Shown here one piece after another: positions 16,773 through 25,359 of a stretch of 45,232 bases of DNA. Origin of the DNA: Gemmatimonadaceae bacterium (GTDB taxonomy: Bacteria; Gemmatimonadota; Gemmatimonadetes; Gemmatimonadales; Gemmatimonadaceae); assembly GCA_035633115.1 (NCBI GenBank), contig DASQFN010000075.1, positions 1 to 45,232 of the forward strand. Direction: 5' to 3'. Under the pieces are notes generated by a model that worked only from the letters and a program-made list of their open reading frames with translations, ran no database searches and was not told the DNA's origin. The position numbers and the translations under genes are program-made. Each line of letters opens with the position of its first letter. Within the stretch, counting starts at the first letter, position 1.

Positions 16773-19466
16773 TCAGTCCCGGTATTCGATTACCTCTCGT
16801 CGGTGCTGCACGCTGTCGTCCGGGATTACCACTGCCACCCACGGTTGATTCGCTGACTGAACCCTCGCTTTCCAGCGGATCGCACTCGGCCTTCCCTCCC
16901 GCATCAATACAGATCTTACGGGACGATCGATGGCGAGATTCTCGGCACGAATCGCGAACCTGTGCGCGCCTGCGCCTGAAGCCCGCACGGTGATCGTGAC
17001 CTCTCCCTTTGCCGTTGTCGCCGGCGTGACGGAGAAATTGACCGGCTCCCTAGTGCGCGGCTCCCTCGACGCGACTCCTTCGAGGTCCGCCATCAGCCAC
17101 AGCCAGCGGCTCACCGGATGCACCCACACTTCCTTGTAGACGTACATGTTCTGCGACGGCCAGTACGGGAGGTCGGTCGTCCCACGGCTCTGCATTCCCA
17201 CCGGCAGCGCGCCCACAAAGTCACCCGACGATACGCTGTACTGCTGCGCCCAGTCGTATCCTTCGCCGATCATCGTGCTCTGAACGAATGGATTGCGACC
17301 GACGATCCACTCGGCCTGTTTCTGGGCGAGCTCGAGCCCCGGCGCATCACGACGCAGACGTGAAGCAGCGGACAATGCCTTCGCCTGCGACAGCAGCACA
17401 CCAAAGTTTCCGCGACGCGCGAACCACACCGGGAATGCCTTGAGATAGTAGCCCTCACCCATGGGCATTCCTTGCAGCACCTGTTCGCGGAACGCCTCAC
17501 GCGTCGCCATGTGCAGCGCGCCCTTCTCGGGCACCTGCAGATACTCCCTCTCGTCGTAGACGTACGCCGGCAGCACCTCGTACGGCTCAGTCGCGCGCGC
17601 ACCGGCTTTCTGATACTCGGTGTACAAAGCGACCGTCGAGTACCACTTCATCCAGTCCTTGTGATTCGGAAACGTTTCGACCAGACGCGCGAGCGCCACA
17701 ATCGGCACCTGATCGTTTCCTCTGTGGAACTGGTGAAAGAGCGTGTCCCTGTCCGGACCGGTATAGAAGAAACCGGCAAGAGGGAAGCGCGAGCCGACAT
17801 AGCGCTTCTGCTGCGAAGCGATGATGATCGGTGCAAGCTCGATTGCCTTGTCTGCGTATTGCTGCTTGCGCGTCGCCTCATAGAGCTCGAGCGACGCGAG
17901 TATGCCGATGCCTGCGAGCTCGATCGGTGTCGCAGCAAACGCGGGCGTGTGCCAGGTCTCCGGACCTTCCTTTCCGGCGATGGCGTGCCGCCAGTCGTCT
18001 TCCGCGGTCGCGAGGCTCCGCGCGGCGAGTGCGGGCTCGGTGTCCTTCAGGACGCGATAGGCGATAGCTTCCGCGGCGGCGGCGATGTAGTTGACGTTCG
18101 GATTGTTCTTTGCTTCGCGCGAGCGATCATCCGCGTCGCCGACGATGTTGTTCGTCCACAGGTTGTGCGACGCGAATCCAATTCGGTAGCCACCGTCGAA
18201 CCTGACTCTCAACACCCACGCCAGTCCCCACTTTGCTTCCTCGACCAGCCGGCGATATAGGTCGCCATTGTCACCGCCCGACTTCAACCGCTCGGCGAGC
18301 GCGAACATCGCGTACGTCGCCTCGCCGGTATTGATGAGCCCCTGCGACAGATCGCCTGCGTCATGCCACCCGCCGCTCATCGTGATTTTCTGATCGCCGA
18401 GCGTCGCAAACCAGTCGAGGTGATCGACGCCGTGCGATCCGGGAACCGCATATCCGCAACGCTCGCCGAAGAAAAAGTTGATCGTCTTCCAGATCGTCCC
18501 TCTCCACACGGTGTCGCTTACCTGGAAAGGACGCGTGCGCAGTCCACCGGACTCGATCACATAGCGTCCGGGCGCGCGCACGGCGGAGAAGTCCATCTGC
18601 TGGAATTTGCCGAGGCGCGTCGCAACGTTTTTCACGGGTTTCTCGAGTACGACTCTCGTCGCGCCGCCCGCGTTGACGCGCCGCACGCGGAACGTGCGCG
18701 CGGTGACGCCGCTTGCGATCGCCGTCTTCGATGCGCGCGAGGGATAACCCGTGTGACTGAACGAGATCTTCCCCGGTGCGACCGACCAGCCCTCGTAGTG
18801 ATCCGGCTCCACGCGCTGCAGATCGATGCGCCCGATCTCGAAGGCAACGCGATCGCCGGGCTGCGCAAGCATCTTGTTCACCCAGTACCCGATCTCGATT
18901 GCGGTCACCTTGTCGCGCGGGAGCGGAGTGATCTCCCAGTTCACCTGCTGCCACTTGTTGTTCTGCAGCGTCACGTAGTGAATTCCCTCGCGATAGTACG
19001 CGTCGGGCAGCCTCACCTTTCCATCGTTGTGGAGAACGATCTGGATCGGAAGCATCGGAAAGCCCGACACGAGCGGACGAATCCAGAACGAGAGCCGGTT
19101 GTACGGACTCCAGTCTTCCCCCGCGAAGGGCCGCTTCAGATTCACCGACGAAAGCCTGCTGCGGGTGGGAGCAGGCGTGTGGGTGAACATGTCCATGTCA
19201 ACGCGGAGTGCCGGCCTCCCTGTCGCGCCGTTTTCGGGATGGAAGCTGAGCGTGCCGGTGCCCTGAAAAACCCAGTTGGCGGGCGCGGTCATCGGCTCGA
19301 CTGTGCGGGTGGCGAGCACCTTCTTCGACATCCAGCCGAATTCGGCCGAATTCCGGTAGTCGATGGGCATTGGCATCGCTGGAGCTTGAGCGGCGCCCTG
19401 CGCTGCCAGGAGCGCGGAGACGCACAGCCCGAAAAAATGCGCCGGTTTCGCTGAATTCACTTCCAT
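16773..19466 (-). CDS. Secreted glycoside hydrolase family 9 protein
   Basis: 897 residues with a Sec signal (through about residue 27, ending AAQA). Residues 60-215 look like a carbohydrate-binding beta-sandwich, about 228-318 the cellulase N-terminal Ig-like domain typical of GH9 (SFSHTGYPSRASK), then the catalytic alpha barrel: GGWHDAGD (365-372) holds the family's catalytic aspartates and GRNPF (723-727) is a conserved GH9 loop; E779 in YKEVWVHP is at about the place of the catalytic acid. A C-terminal beta domain (805-897) follows. GH9 enzymes are mostly endoglucanases or exo-acting glucanases and related glucosaminidases; the substrate here is uncertain because the acid region deviates from NEVA. 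It is divergent from the sensor kinase gene. Confidence 0.87.
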   Translation of the reverse strand: MEVNSAKPAHFFGLCVSALLAAQGAAQAPAMPMPIDYRNSAEFGWMSKKVLATRTVEPMTAPANWVFQGTGTLSFHPENGATGRPALRVDMDMFTHTPAPTRSRLSSVNLKRPFAGEDWSPYNRLSFWIRPLVSGFPMLPIQIVLHNDGKVRLPDAYYREGIHYVTLQNNKWQQVNWEITPLPRDKVTAIEIGYWVNKMLAQPGDRVAFEIGRIDLQRVEPDHYEGWSVAPGKISFSHTGYPSRASKTAIASGVTARTFRVRRVNAGGATRVVLEKPVKNVATRLGKFQQMDFSAVRAPGRYVIESGGLRTRPFQVSDTVWRGTIWKTINFFFGERCGYAVPGSHGVDHLDWFATLGDQKITMSGGWHDAGDLSQGLINTGEATYAMFALAERLKSGGDNGDLYRRLVEEAKWGLAWVLRVRFDGGYRIGFASHNLWTNNIVGDADDRSREAKNNPNVNYIAAAAEAIAYRVLKDTEPALAARSLATAEDDWRHAIAGKEGPETWHTPAFAATPIELAGIGILASLELYEATRKQQYADKAIELAPIIIASQQKRYVGSRFPLAGFFYTGPDRDTLFHQFHRGNDQVPIVALARLVETFPNHKDWMKWYSTVALYTEYQKAGARATEPYEVLPAYVYDEREYLQVPEKGALHMATREAFREQVLQGMPMGEGYYLKAFPVWFARRGNFGVLLSQAKALSAASRLRRDAPGLELAQKQAEWIVGRNPFVQSTMIGEGYDWAQQYSVSSGDFVGALPVGMQSRGTTDLPYWPSQNMYVYKEVWVHPVSRWLWLMADLEGVASREPRTREPVNFSVTPATTAKGEVTITVRASGAGAHRFAIRAENLAIDRPVRSVLMREGRPSAIRWKARVQSANQPWVAVVIPDDSVQHRREVIEYRD

Positions 19467-19652
19467 GGGGCGAAGGTGTTGCGATTACGAGTCGTTCGCA
19501 AGCGCGGCAGGCTGCGAGTGGGGCTCGTCAAAAAAGGCATCGGCGTGTGGTCATTGAGCAGTAGGCGTTCCCGCAGTGACTCCGGGTGCTATTCTTAGGC
19601 ATAGCGGCAGAGGAAACTCACACTGCCGCGCACTCTCCGGAGAAACCAGCGA

Positions 19653-20948
19653 TTGAAGCCACCGGCAGAATTTGACGCGGCTCTTCTTCAAGGCCTCGTA
19701 ACACTCGGTACAGCAGGCCTGTGCTGGTTCCTGTTCGCGAGATACCGGCAGCGCTACTTCCTGTGGTGGTCGGTTGCGTGCACCCTGTACGTCTTTCGCA
19801 TTGCAGCCATCATTGCGTTTCTGAGTACAAAGGCCGAATCGTGGCTGCTGCTCCACCAGATACTGACTGGATGGACAGCGCTGGTACTTCTATGGGCGGC
19901 TCTCACGTTCTCGCGTCTGGCCGAATGGCGTTCGTTGTACGGCGCTGCGCTCGTCTTTCCGGTCGCCTGGTCGTTCGTCGCGATTTACGCACTGGACAGC
20001 TTCATGCTCGCCGCCATTCCAGCCGTGCTCTTTTTGAGCCTCGCCACGCTCGCAACCGCCTGGGTCTTTCTCCGACAGTACAGGATCAACGGCTCACGGG
20101 GAGCAGCGGTGCTTGCCGGCGTGCTCGGCGCGTGGGGAATTCACCATCTGGACTATCCATTGCTGCGAGCCCAGGGCGCCTGGAATCCCTGGGGTTACTA
20201 TCTGGACATTCTCTTCCTGCTCGCAATGGGGATCGGGATTGTCATACTCGGCTTGGAGGAGCTCGACAGAGCGAACAGCACGGTGATGGTGCGCACCTCA
20301 GAGCTGGAGCGGCTATCCGCCAGAATAGTGCAGCAGCATGAGGAGGAGCGTCGCCGCGTCTCACTCGAGCTTCACGATCAGACCGCCCAGGTATGGGCGG
20401 CGGTGAAGATGCAGCTCGGCCTCCTCCGCGAAGGTGCACCGAACGATATGTCGGTCCGGCTCGACCGGACGCTCGAGCTCGTGGATGCCGGCATACAAAG
20501 CATTCGCAGCGTTACGACCAATCTCCGCCCTCCACTCCTCGATGATCTCGGTCTCGGGCCGGCACTCCGTGCACTCGTCGAGAGCTTCGCCGCACAGTCG
20601 AATCTGAAAGTATCCGCTCACCTTCCGGCCGTGATGCCTGCTGTTGCCCCGGACGCGGCGCTGGCACTGTTCCGGGCAGTGCAGGAGGCCCTTTCCAATG
20701 TCGCCCGCCATTCCTCCGCAACATCCGCCGAGGTGCGCCTGAGTGTGAGTGATGGGGCGCTCACCCTGACGATAAGCGACAACGGTCGTGGATTTCCCGC
20801 GCCCGGTATTCCCTTGGACTCCACTTACTCTTCGCTCGGACTGGCGGGAATGCGAGAGCGCATTGCCGCTCTGCGCGGCTCGGTGACGTTTACCTCGAGC
20901 ATGGGTGCTCTAGTCACGGTGCGAGTTCCGCTGACCAATGCCTCCTGA
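19653..20948 (+). CDS. NarL/DesK-type sensor histidine kinase with multi-pass sensor
   Basis: 431 residues from TTG 19653, with CGGAGA about ten bases upstream. Seven or so hydrophobic segments cover residues 10-200 and form the sensor; a short coil (RTSELERLSARIVQQHEEER) leads to the HisKA_3 dimerisation helix with H241 in SLELHDQTAQ, followed by an HATPase domain with N-box QEALSNVARH and G-box DNGRGF. It should autophosphorylate on H241 and pass phosphate to the response regulator encoded by the overlapping next gene. The sensor contains a RYRQRYFLWWSV motif that is echoed in the membrane protein at 23884. Signal unknown. Confidence 0.9.
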   Translation: MKPPAEFDAALLQGLVTLGTAGLCWFLFARYRQRYFLWWSVACTLYVFRIAAIIAFLSTKAESWLLLHQILTGWTALVLLWAALTFSRLAEWRSLYGAALVFPVAWSFVAIYALDSFMLAAIPAVLFLSLATLATAWVFLRQYRINGSRGAAVLAGVLGAWGIHHLDYPLLRAQGAWNPWGYYLDILFLLAMGIGIVILGLEELDRANSTVMVRTSELERLSARIVQQHEEERRRVSLELHDQTAQVWAAVKMQLGLLREGAPNDMSVRLDRTLELVDAGIQSIRSVTTNLRPPLLDDLGLGPALRALVESFAAQSNLKVSAHLPAVMPAVAPDAALALFRAVQEALSNVARHSSATSAEVRLSVSDGALTLTISDNGRGFPAPGIPLDSTYSSLGLAGMRERIAALRGSVTFTSSMGALVTVRVPLTNAS

Positions 20949-21615
20949 GTCCGGGCGCCCGCCGGATATGATTCGCGTTCTCATCGTCGATGATCACGCA
21001 GTTGTGCGCGAGGGAATTCGTCACGTGCTCTCATCGGACCCCGACTTCGAGGTGGTGGGAGAGGCTGCGGGCGGAGAGCTGGGCGTTACGCTCGCCGAAT
21101 CGCTCAAGCCAGACGTCGTGATCCTGGACCTTTCGATGCCGGATCTTCCTGGTCTCGAGGCCGCGCGAAGGATACGGGCGCAGCTTCCTCGCACGGCCCT
21201 TCTGGTGCTCAGCATTCACGATCACCAGGAGTACGTTCTGCGGAGCATCGAGGCGGGAGCTCAAGGGTATCTGCGCAAGGATTCCTCGCCTCGCGAGCTG
21301 CGCAACGCGATTCGCGCCGTTTACGAGGGCAGCACGTTTTTCAGCGCGCCGGTGGCGCGGCATGTTTCCGTCGCCATTGGAAAGCGCGCTCCGGAGGAAA
21401 CGCCGGGAACGCGAGGTGACACTCTCACGCCGCGCGAGCGCAGCGTCCTGGTCGAAATCGCTCACGGCCGAACCAACAAGGAAATTGCGGGCACGCTTGG
21501 TGTCAGCGTGCGAACCATCGAGTCGCACCGCGAATCGCTGCTGAAAAAACTCGGCGTTCGAGGCACGGCGGGGCTCACACGGTTTGCGATCGAAGCGGGA
21601 CTACTGGCGCCTTAA
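20938..21615 (+). CDS. NarL/FixJ-type response regulator
   Basis: 225 residues from ATG 20938, overlapping the kinase stop by 11 bases; the ATG at 20968 (MIRVLIVDD) is an equally good start, giving 215. Receiver domain: acidic pair D18/D19, phosphorylatable D64 in VVILDLSMPD, lysine in GYLRKDSS. C-terminal LuxR-type helix-turn-helix: LTPRERSVLVEIAHGRTNKEIAGTLGVSVRTIESHRESLLKKLGV. It is a transcription factor switched by the kinase upstream. Likely targets are the TonB receptor operon next to it or the divergent GH9 gene, but no binding site is identified. Confidence 0.93.
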   Translation: MPPESGRPPDMIRVLIVDDHAVVREGIRHVLSSDPDFEVVGEAAGGELGVTLAESLKPDVVILDLSMPDLPGLEAARRIRAQLPRTALLVLSIHDHQEYVLRSIEAGAQGYLRKDSSPRELRNAIRAVYEGSTFFSAPVARHVSVAIGKRAPEETPGTRGDTLTPRERSVLVEIAHGRTNKEIAGTLGVSVRTIESHRESLLKKLGVRGTAGLTRFAIEAGLLAP

Positions 21616-21659
21616 TCTCCACGCGCCTCCGTAGAAATACGGAAGGATAGACCGCAGTT

Positions 21660-21676
21660 CAGCGGATTCTCCGCTG
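21660..21676. other. Short perfect hairpin between response regulator and TonB receptor
   Basis: CAGCGGA-TTC-TCCGCTG is a perfect 7-base-pair stem with a 3-base loop in the 130 bases between the response regulator stop and the TonB receptor start. No T-run follows on either strand, so it is not a classic terminator; it may slow polymerase, protect an mRNA end, or be chance. Confidence 0.3.
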
Positions 21677-21746
21677 CTCTCCGCACGGCCAGTTTGGAAT
21701 GCCACGATTCAGCGGCATTCACCGACGGCCCGGAGTACTCCTTCCA

Positions 21747-23882
21747 ATGTCTCGCATTCTGATCGCACTTCTCGGCGTGTGCGCCGCGCTTCCCGGTTTC
21801 GCGCAAGCGCCCGACATCCCACGAAGTCCTGGCGCTCTGGACACCGTGATCATCACCGCCACGCGCACCGAGCGTTCCACCTTCAACACTCCTCAGCCAG
21901 TCACGGTGCTGGATGCACGCCTCTTTCGCGAGCGGCTTCCGAATGGACTCGCCGACCTGTTCCGTGATTTCGCGGGGCTGGATGCCAGCGGAGTGGGGCC
22001 AAACCAGAGGCGACCTGAGATCCGGGGAATGCGCGGCCAGCGCATTCTGCTGCTCCAGGATGGATTGCGTCTCAACAACTCTCGCCGACAACAGGACTTC
22101 GGCGAGCTTCCCGCGGTTGCGGGCACCGCGGGGATCGAGCGGGTGGAGGTCGTTCGCGGACCGTCCTCAGTGTTGTATGGCAGCGATGCAATCGGCGGCG
22201 TCATCAACATCATCTCGCGCGATGTTCCCACCGACCAGGGCGCTGTGGCCGGCGAGATCATGTACCGCTATGGTAGCGCAGGCACCGTCAAAGCTCCCTC
22301 CGGCAGCGTATCGGCCCGGTTGGGCCGCTTCGCCGTGCGCGCCGGCGCGGCGTACCGTGATTCGGAGCCGTATCGTGCGCCCGCAGGGAACTTCGGCAAC
22401 ATCACGCTCTCCGAAAGCGAGCTGGTCCACGACTCCGGAATTCGCGACCGCTCCTATGATCTGTTTTCGAGCCTCGATGTGAACAGCTTCAGCCAGTTAT
22501 ACGCGCGGGCAGGATGGTACACGGCCGATGACGCCGGCTTCGGATTCATCGATCCCGCACTCCTGGGACCGGGGCAACCAAGAATTCAAATTCTTTACCC
22601 CAACCAGTCGTTCTCGCGCTACGCCATCGGTTACCGATCGAGCGCGTTTCCCACCTTTTTCGCGCATCGAATCGAGGTTACCGGATATACACAGCGCAAC
22701 GAGCGGCATCTCGACAACCTCATCCTGATTCCGGCGGGGCCTGGCGCGACGATTGACACCAAGACCTGGAATTTTACGGACCTGTCCACCGTTGGCGCGC
22801 GACTGGAGCTCGCGCGGCCGCTCGGACAGGCGGCGACGCTGACGTATGGAGCCGACGCGTTCCGCGATCGCTCAGATAACACCGACTCGAGCAGGACCGT
22901 CATTACCGGCTTCGGACCGCCGATCACGCGCATCAGCACCACACCGCAGGTCCCCAATGCGACATTCACCAGCGTTGGACTATTCGGTCAGCTCGAGGCT
23001 CGACCGTTCCCCCGGTTGTTGACAGTCCTCGGTACGCGGTATCAGACCGTTTCGGCCGAAACGCGAGCGACGACCGGGCTCGAGCATGCAGCTCAAGAGG
23101 GGGACGATCGTACGCTTGTCTGGAGCGCGAACGGGCTCTTCCGCGTCACTGGCAACGCAAATGTCGTGATGTCGTTCGGCCGGGGCTTCCGTGCAGCGAA
23201 CCTGGTCGAGCGTTTTTTCGAGGGTCTGGCACCGGAAGGAAATGGGTTTCAGCGCGCGAACCCGCAGCTGGACCCGGAGAGGAGCTTCAACTCCGACCTG
23301 GGCGTGAGGTATCGCGGCGGTCCGTTCAGCGCGGAGGGATTCGTCTTTCGCAACGACATCTCCGATGCCATCCGCGCGCGTGCCACGGGAGATTCCGTGA
23401 GCCGCCGGCCTGCCTTCCAGAACCGGAACATCGGCAGGCTTAGGATGCAGGGCGTCGAGCTGAGCACCGGCGTTCGCACAGCGACCGGGCTCGACGCTGC
23501 CGCGAGCTTCACGCGGCTCAATGCAACGAATATCTCCGATCCGGACAGCCCGGTTGGTGACAGCTACTCCAGCAAGGTGGTCGGCGATCTCGGCTACCGG
23601 GCGCCAAGCGGCCGGTTCAGCGCGGGATACACGGTGCGTTATCAGGGCGAGCAGAGCGAAGTCATTGTCGGCACAAATCCGATCGGCCCTGTAATCCCCG
23701 CGTTCGTCGTGCACTCGGCGAGAGCGAGCGTCGTTCTTCTCAGAGCCGGCGATCTCGTGAACGAGCTGGCTTTCAGAATCGAAAACATCGGGAACACACT
23801 GTATGCCGAATTCCCGAACGCCAGCTTCTTCCGGCCTGAGCCCGGGCGAAACGTGAGTCTCGGACTGCTGGTGCATTTCTAG
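21747..23882 (+). CDS. TonB-dependent outer-membrane receptor
   Basis: 711 residues from ATG 21747, chosen because it opens a clean Sec signal (MSRILIALLGVCAALPGFAQ); the ATG at 21699 would add 16 residues. Plug domain: a TonB box-like VIITATRTE stretch, then PEIRGMRGQRILLLQDGLR, followed by RVEVVRGPSSVLYGSDAIGGVINI, the most conserved plug signature, and a 22-strand barrel ending in an aromatic residue (GLLVHF). The layout resembles BtuB/haem-type receptors more than SusC; no carboxypeptidase-like extension precedes the plug. The ligand is unknown. It sits after a two-component pair and is followed one base later by a membrane protein, so an uptake-plus-sensing operon is likely. Confidence 0.93.
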   Translation: MSRILIALLGVCAALPGFAQAPDIPRSPGALDTVIITATRTERSTFNTPQPVTVLDARLFRERLPNGLADLFRDFAGLDASGVGPNQRRPEIRGMRGQRILLLQDGLRLNNSRRQQDFGELPAVAGTAGIERVEVVRGPSSVLYGSDAIGGVINIISRDVPTDQGAVAGEIMYRYGSAGTVKAPSGSVSARLGRFAVRAGAAYRDSEPYRAPAGNFGNITLSESELVHDSGIRDRSYDLFSSLDVNSFSQLYARAGWYTADDAGFGFIDPALLGPGQPRIQILYPNQSFSRYAIGYRSSAFPTFFAHRIEVTGYTQRNERHLDNLILIPAGPGATIDTKTWNFTDLSTVGARLELARPLGQAATLTYGADAFRDRSDNTDSSRTVITGFGPPITRISTTPQVPNATFTSVGLFGQLEARPFPRLLTVLGTRYQTVSAETRATTGLEHAAQEGDDRTLVWSANGLFRVTGNANVVMSFGRGFRAANLVERFFEGLAPEGNGFQRANPQLDPERSFNSDLGVRYRGGPFSAEGFVFRNDISDAIRARATGDSVSRRPAFQNRNIGRLRMQGVELSTGVRTATGLDAAASFTRLNATNISDPDSPVGDSYSSKVVGDLGYRAPSGRFSAGYTVRYQGEQSEVIVGTNPIGPVIPAFVVHSARASVVLLRAGDLVNELAFRIENIGNTLYAEFPNASFFRPEPGRNVSLGLLVHF

Positions 23883-23883
23883 G

Positions 23884-24588
23884 GTGCAGATCGTCTACTG
23901 GATTCCGGTCGTGACGACAATCGTGGCCGCTGTCTTCGCGACGATTGTGCTGCGACGCTATCTCCAACGTCGCAGCGGGCCCCATCTGCTCTGGTGGGGA
24001 GTTGGGCTTGTGATCTACGGGATCGGTACGCTGACCGAATCGCTCACCACGATATTCGGATGGAACGAAGGTGTCTTTCGCGCCTGGTACATCAGTGGAG
24101 CCCTGTGCGGAGGCGCGCCGCTCGCTCAGGGAACAGCTTATCTACTGCTCCGCAGGCGAACGGCAAATGTGCTCGCCGTGACGCTGATTACAGTGATTGC
24201 GGCTGCAGCAATACTCGTGGTGCTGTCACCGATTGACTACTCGGCGGTCGAGGAGCACCGCCTCTCGGGACGAGTCCTTGGCTGGCAGGGCATTCGCATG
24301 ATCAGCCCTTTCATCAACACCTATGCTGCGGTGTTTCTGATAGGCGGCGCGATCCTGTCCGCATGGCGTTTTCGGAGCGATCCGGACAAGCATCATCGCT
24401 ACGTCGGGAACGTGCTCATTGCCATCGGCGCCATCCTGCCGGGAATCGGTGGCACGTTTACCCGCTTCGGTCACGTCGAGGTTCTGTATGTCACGGAATT
24501 TGTAGGGCTGCTTCTGATCTTCAGCGGCTACAGGATGAATGTTGCCGAGCCGCACGCGTCTCTTTGGCGCCAGCCGTCGGCAATCTGA
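23884..24588 (+). CDS. Multi-pass membrane protein, possible stand-alone sensor module
   Basis: 234 residues from GTG 23884, one base after the TonB receptor stop, so translation is probably coupled. Seven hydrophobic segments can be drawn from residue 5 to about 218. The first loop reads LRRYLQRRSGPHLLWWGVGLVIYGIG, closely echoing FARYRQRYFLWWSVACTLYVFRI in the histidine kinase encoded at 19653, and both continue with a similar topology. No catalytic motif, no output domain. I do not recognise a named family. It could sense the same signal as the kinase or be a partner of the receptor; both are inference from similarity and position. Confidence 0.7.
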   Translation: MQIVYWIPVVTTIVAAVFATIVLRRYLQRRSGPHLLWWGVGLVIYGIGTLTESLTTIFGWNEGVFRAWYISGALCGGAPLAQGTAYLLLRRRTANVLAVTLITVIAAAAILVVLSPIDYSAVEEHRLSGRVLGWQGIRMISPFINTYAAVFLIGGAILSAWRFRSDPDKHHRYVGNVLIAIGAILPGIGGTFTRFGHVEVLYVTEFVGLLLIFSGYRMNVAEPHASLWRQPSAI

Positions 24589-24780
24589 GATTGCGCGCGG
24601 TGGGGTCGCCGCGGTCGCGATCATGGACCACCTGGAGCGAGCCGACTGTGCCGTGTGACCGACGACCCCGAAATTGCCCGGCGCTTTGGCTAAATTCACG
24701 TGCACGCGGCGACGTTGCGATTCCGAAGTAGCCTGCAAGCTCGCTGTGCCACCCGTACTCTCGAACCAGGGACACTCACA

Positions 24781-25107
24781 ATGATCATTGTCACAACACC
24801 CACGCTCGAAGGCAGCCGAGTCAGACAGTACCTCGGGTTGGTTACCGGCGAGGCGATACTCGGAGCGAACATCTTCAAGGATTTCTTCGCGGGAATACGC
24901 GACATCGTCGGCGGCCGCTCGGCAGCCTACGAAAAGGAGCTGCGCTCAGCCCGGGATATCGCCATCCGGGAAATGCAGGACGCAGCCGAGGCGATGGGCG
25001 GCAACGCTGTCGTTGGGGTCGACATCGATTATGAGAACATCAGCATGGGACAGGGCGGCGGCATGCTCATGGTGAGCGCGTCGGGAACTGCGGTACTCAT
25101 CGAGTAG
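24781..25107 (+). CDS. ybjQ: YbjQ/UPF0145-family protein
   Basis: 108 residues from ATG 24781, a normal length for the family. [45 protein letters not shown] and the [15 protein letters not shown] segment are characteristic. The family is often labelled heavy-metal-binding on weak structural grounds; homologues form pentameric rings and the true role is unknown. A longer in-frame start at 24700 exists but adds residues not seen in the family. No operon partner: 192 bases separate it from the gene before and a minus-strand gene follows. Confidence 0.93.
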   Translation: MIIVTTPTLEGSRVRQYLGLVTGEAILGANIFKDFFAGIRDIVGGRSAAYEKELRSARDIAIREMQDAAEAMGGNAVVGVDIDYENISMGQGGGMLMVSASGTAVLIE

Positions 25108-25294
25108 CGGGAAGAACTGCAACTGAGGACAACACGCTACCTGCGAACCGCTGATCGCTGATCGCTGCGCGCTGAAGCGGAACAACACTGAGTGACCGCG
25201 TGGATGCGTATGTGCGTGCTTTTCCGTAGTTAGCGCGCAGCAGGCCGCGCTTTGCGCCAGGCGGGCAGCGTGTCGTCCTCAGTTTGAGACGCAG

Positions 25295-25334
25295 AAAAAA
25301 ACGCGCCGCCCGCCGGAATCGGCGAGCGGCGCGT
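25295..25334 (-). terminator. Rho-independent terminator of the peptidoglycan-binding-domain gene
   Basis: A 9-base-pair perfect stem (ACGCGCCGC 25301-25309, GCGGCGCGT 25326-25334) around a GC-rich loop, followed on the minus strand by seven T (A7 at 25295-25301 on the plus strand). It lies 25 bases after the stop of the minus-strand gene at 25360, the expected distance. Confidence 0.85.
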
Positions 25335-25359
25335 TCGTCGTGCTCAATCAGCTAAGCGG

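Noticed and set aside
18363-19454. A 363-codon open frame opposite the GH9 gene.
   Set aside because: Antisense to the N-terminal domains of the GH9 protein; no motif and no ribosome site.
19560-19652. An extended -10 promoter (TGCTATTCT) before the histidine kinase gene.
   Set aside because: No convincing -35 partner at the right distance; too weak to list as a feature.
22980-23876. A 298-codon open frame opposite the TonB receptor.
   Set aside because: Antisense to the barrel region; no domain and an unlikely start.
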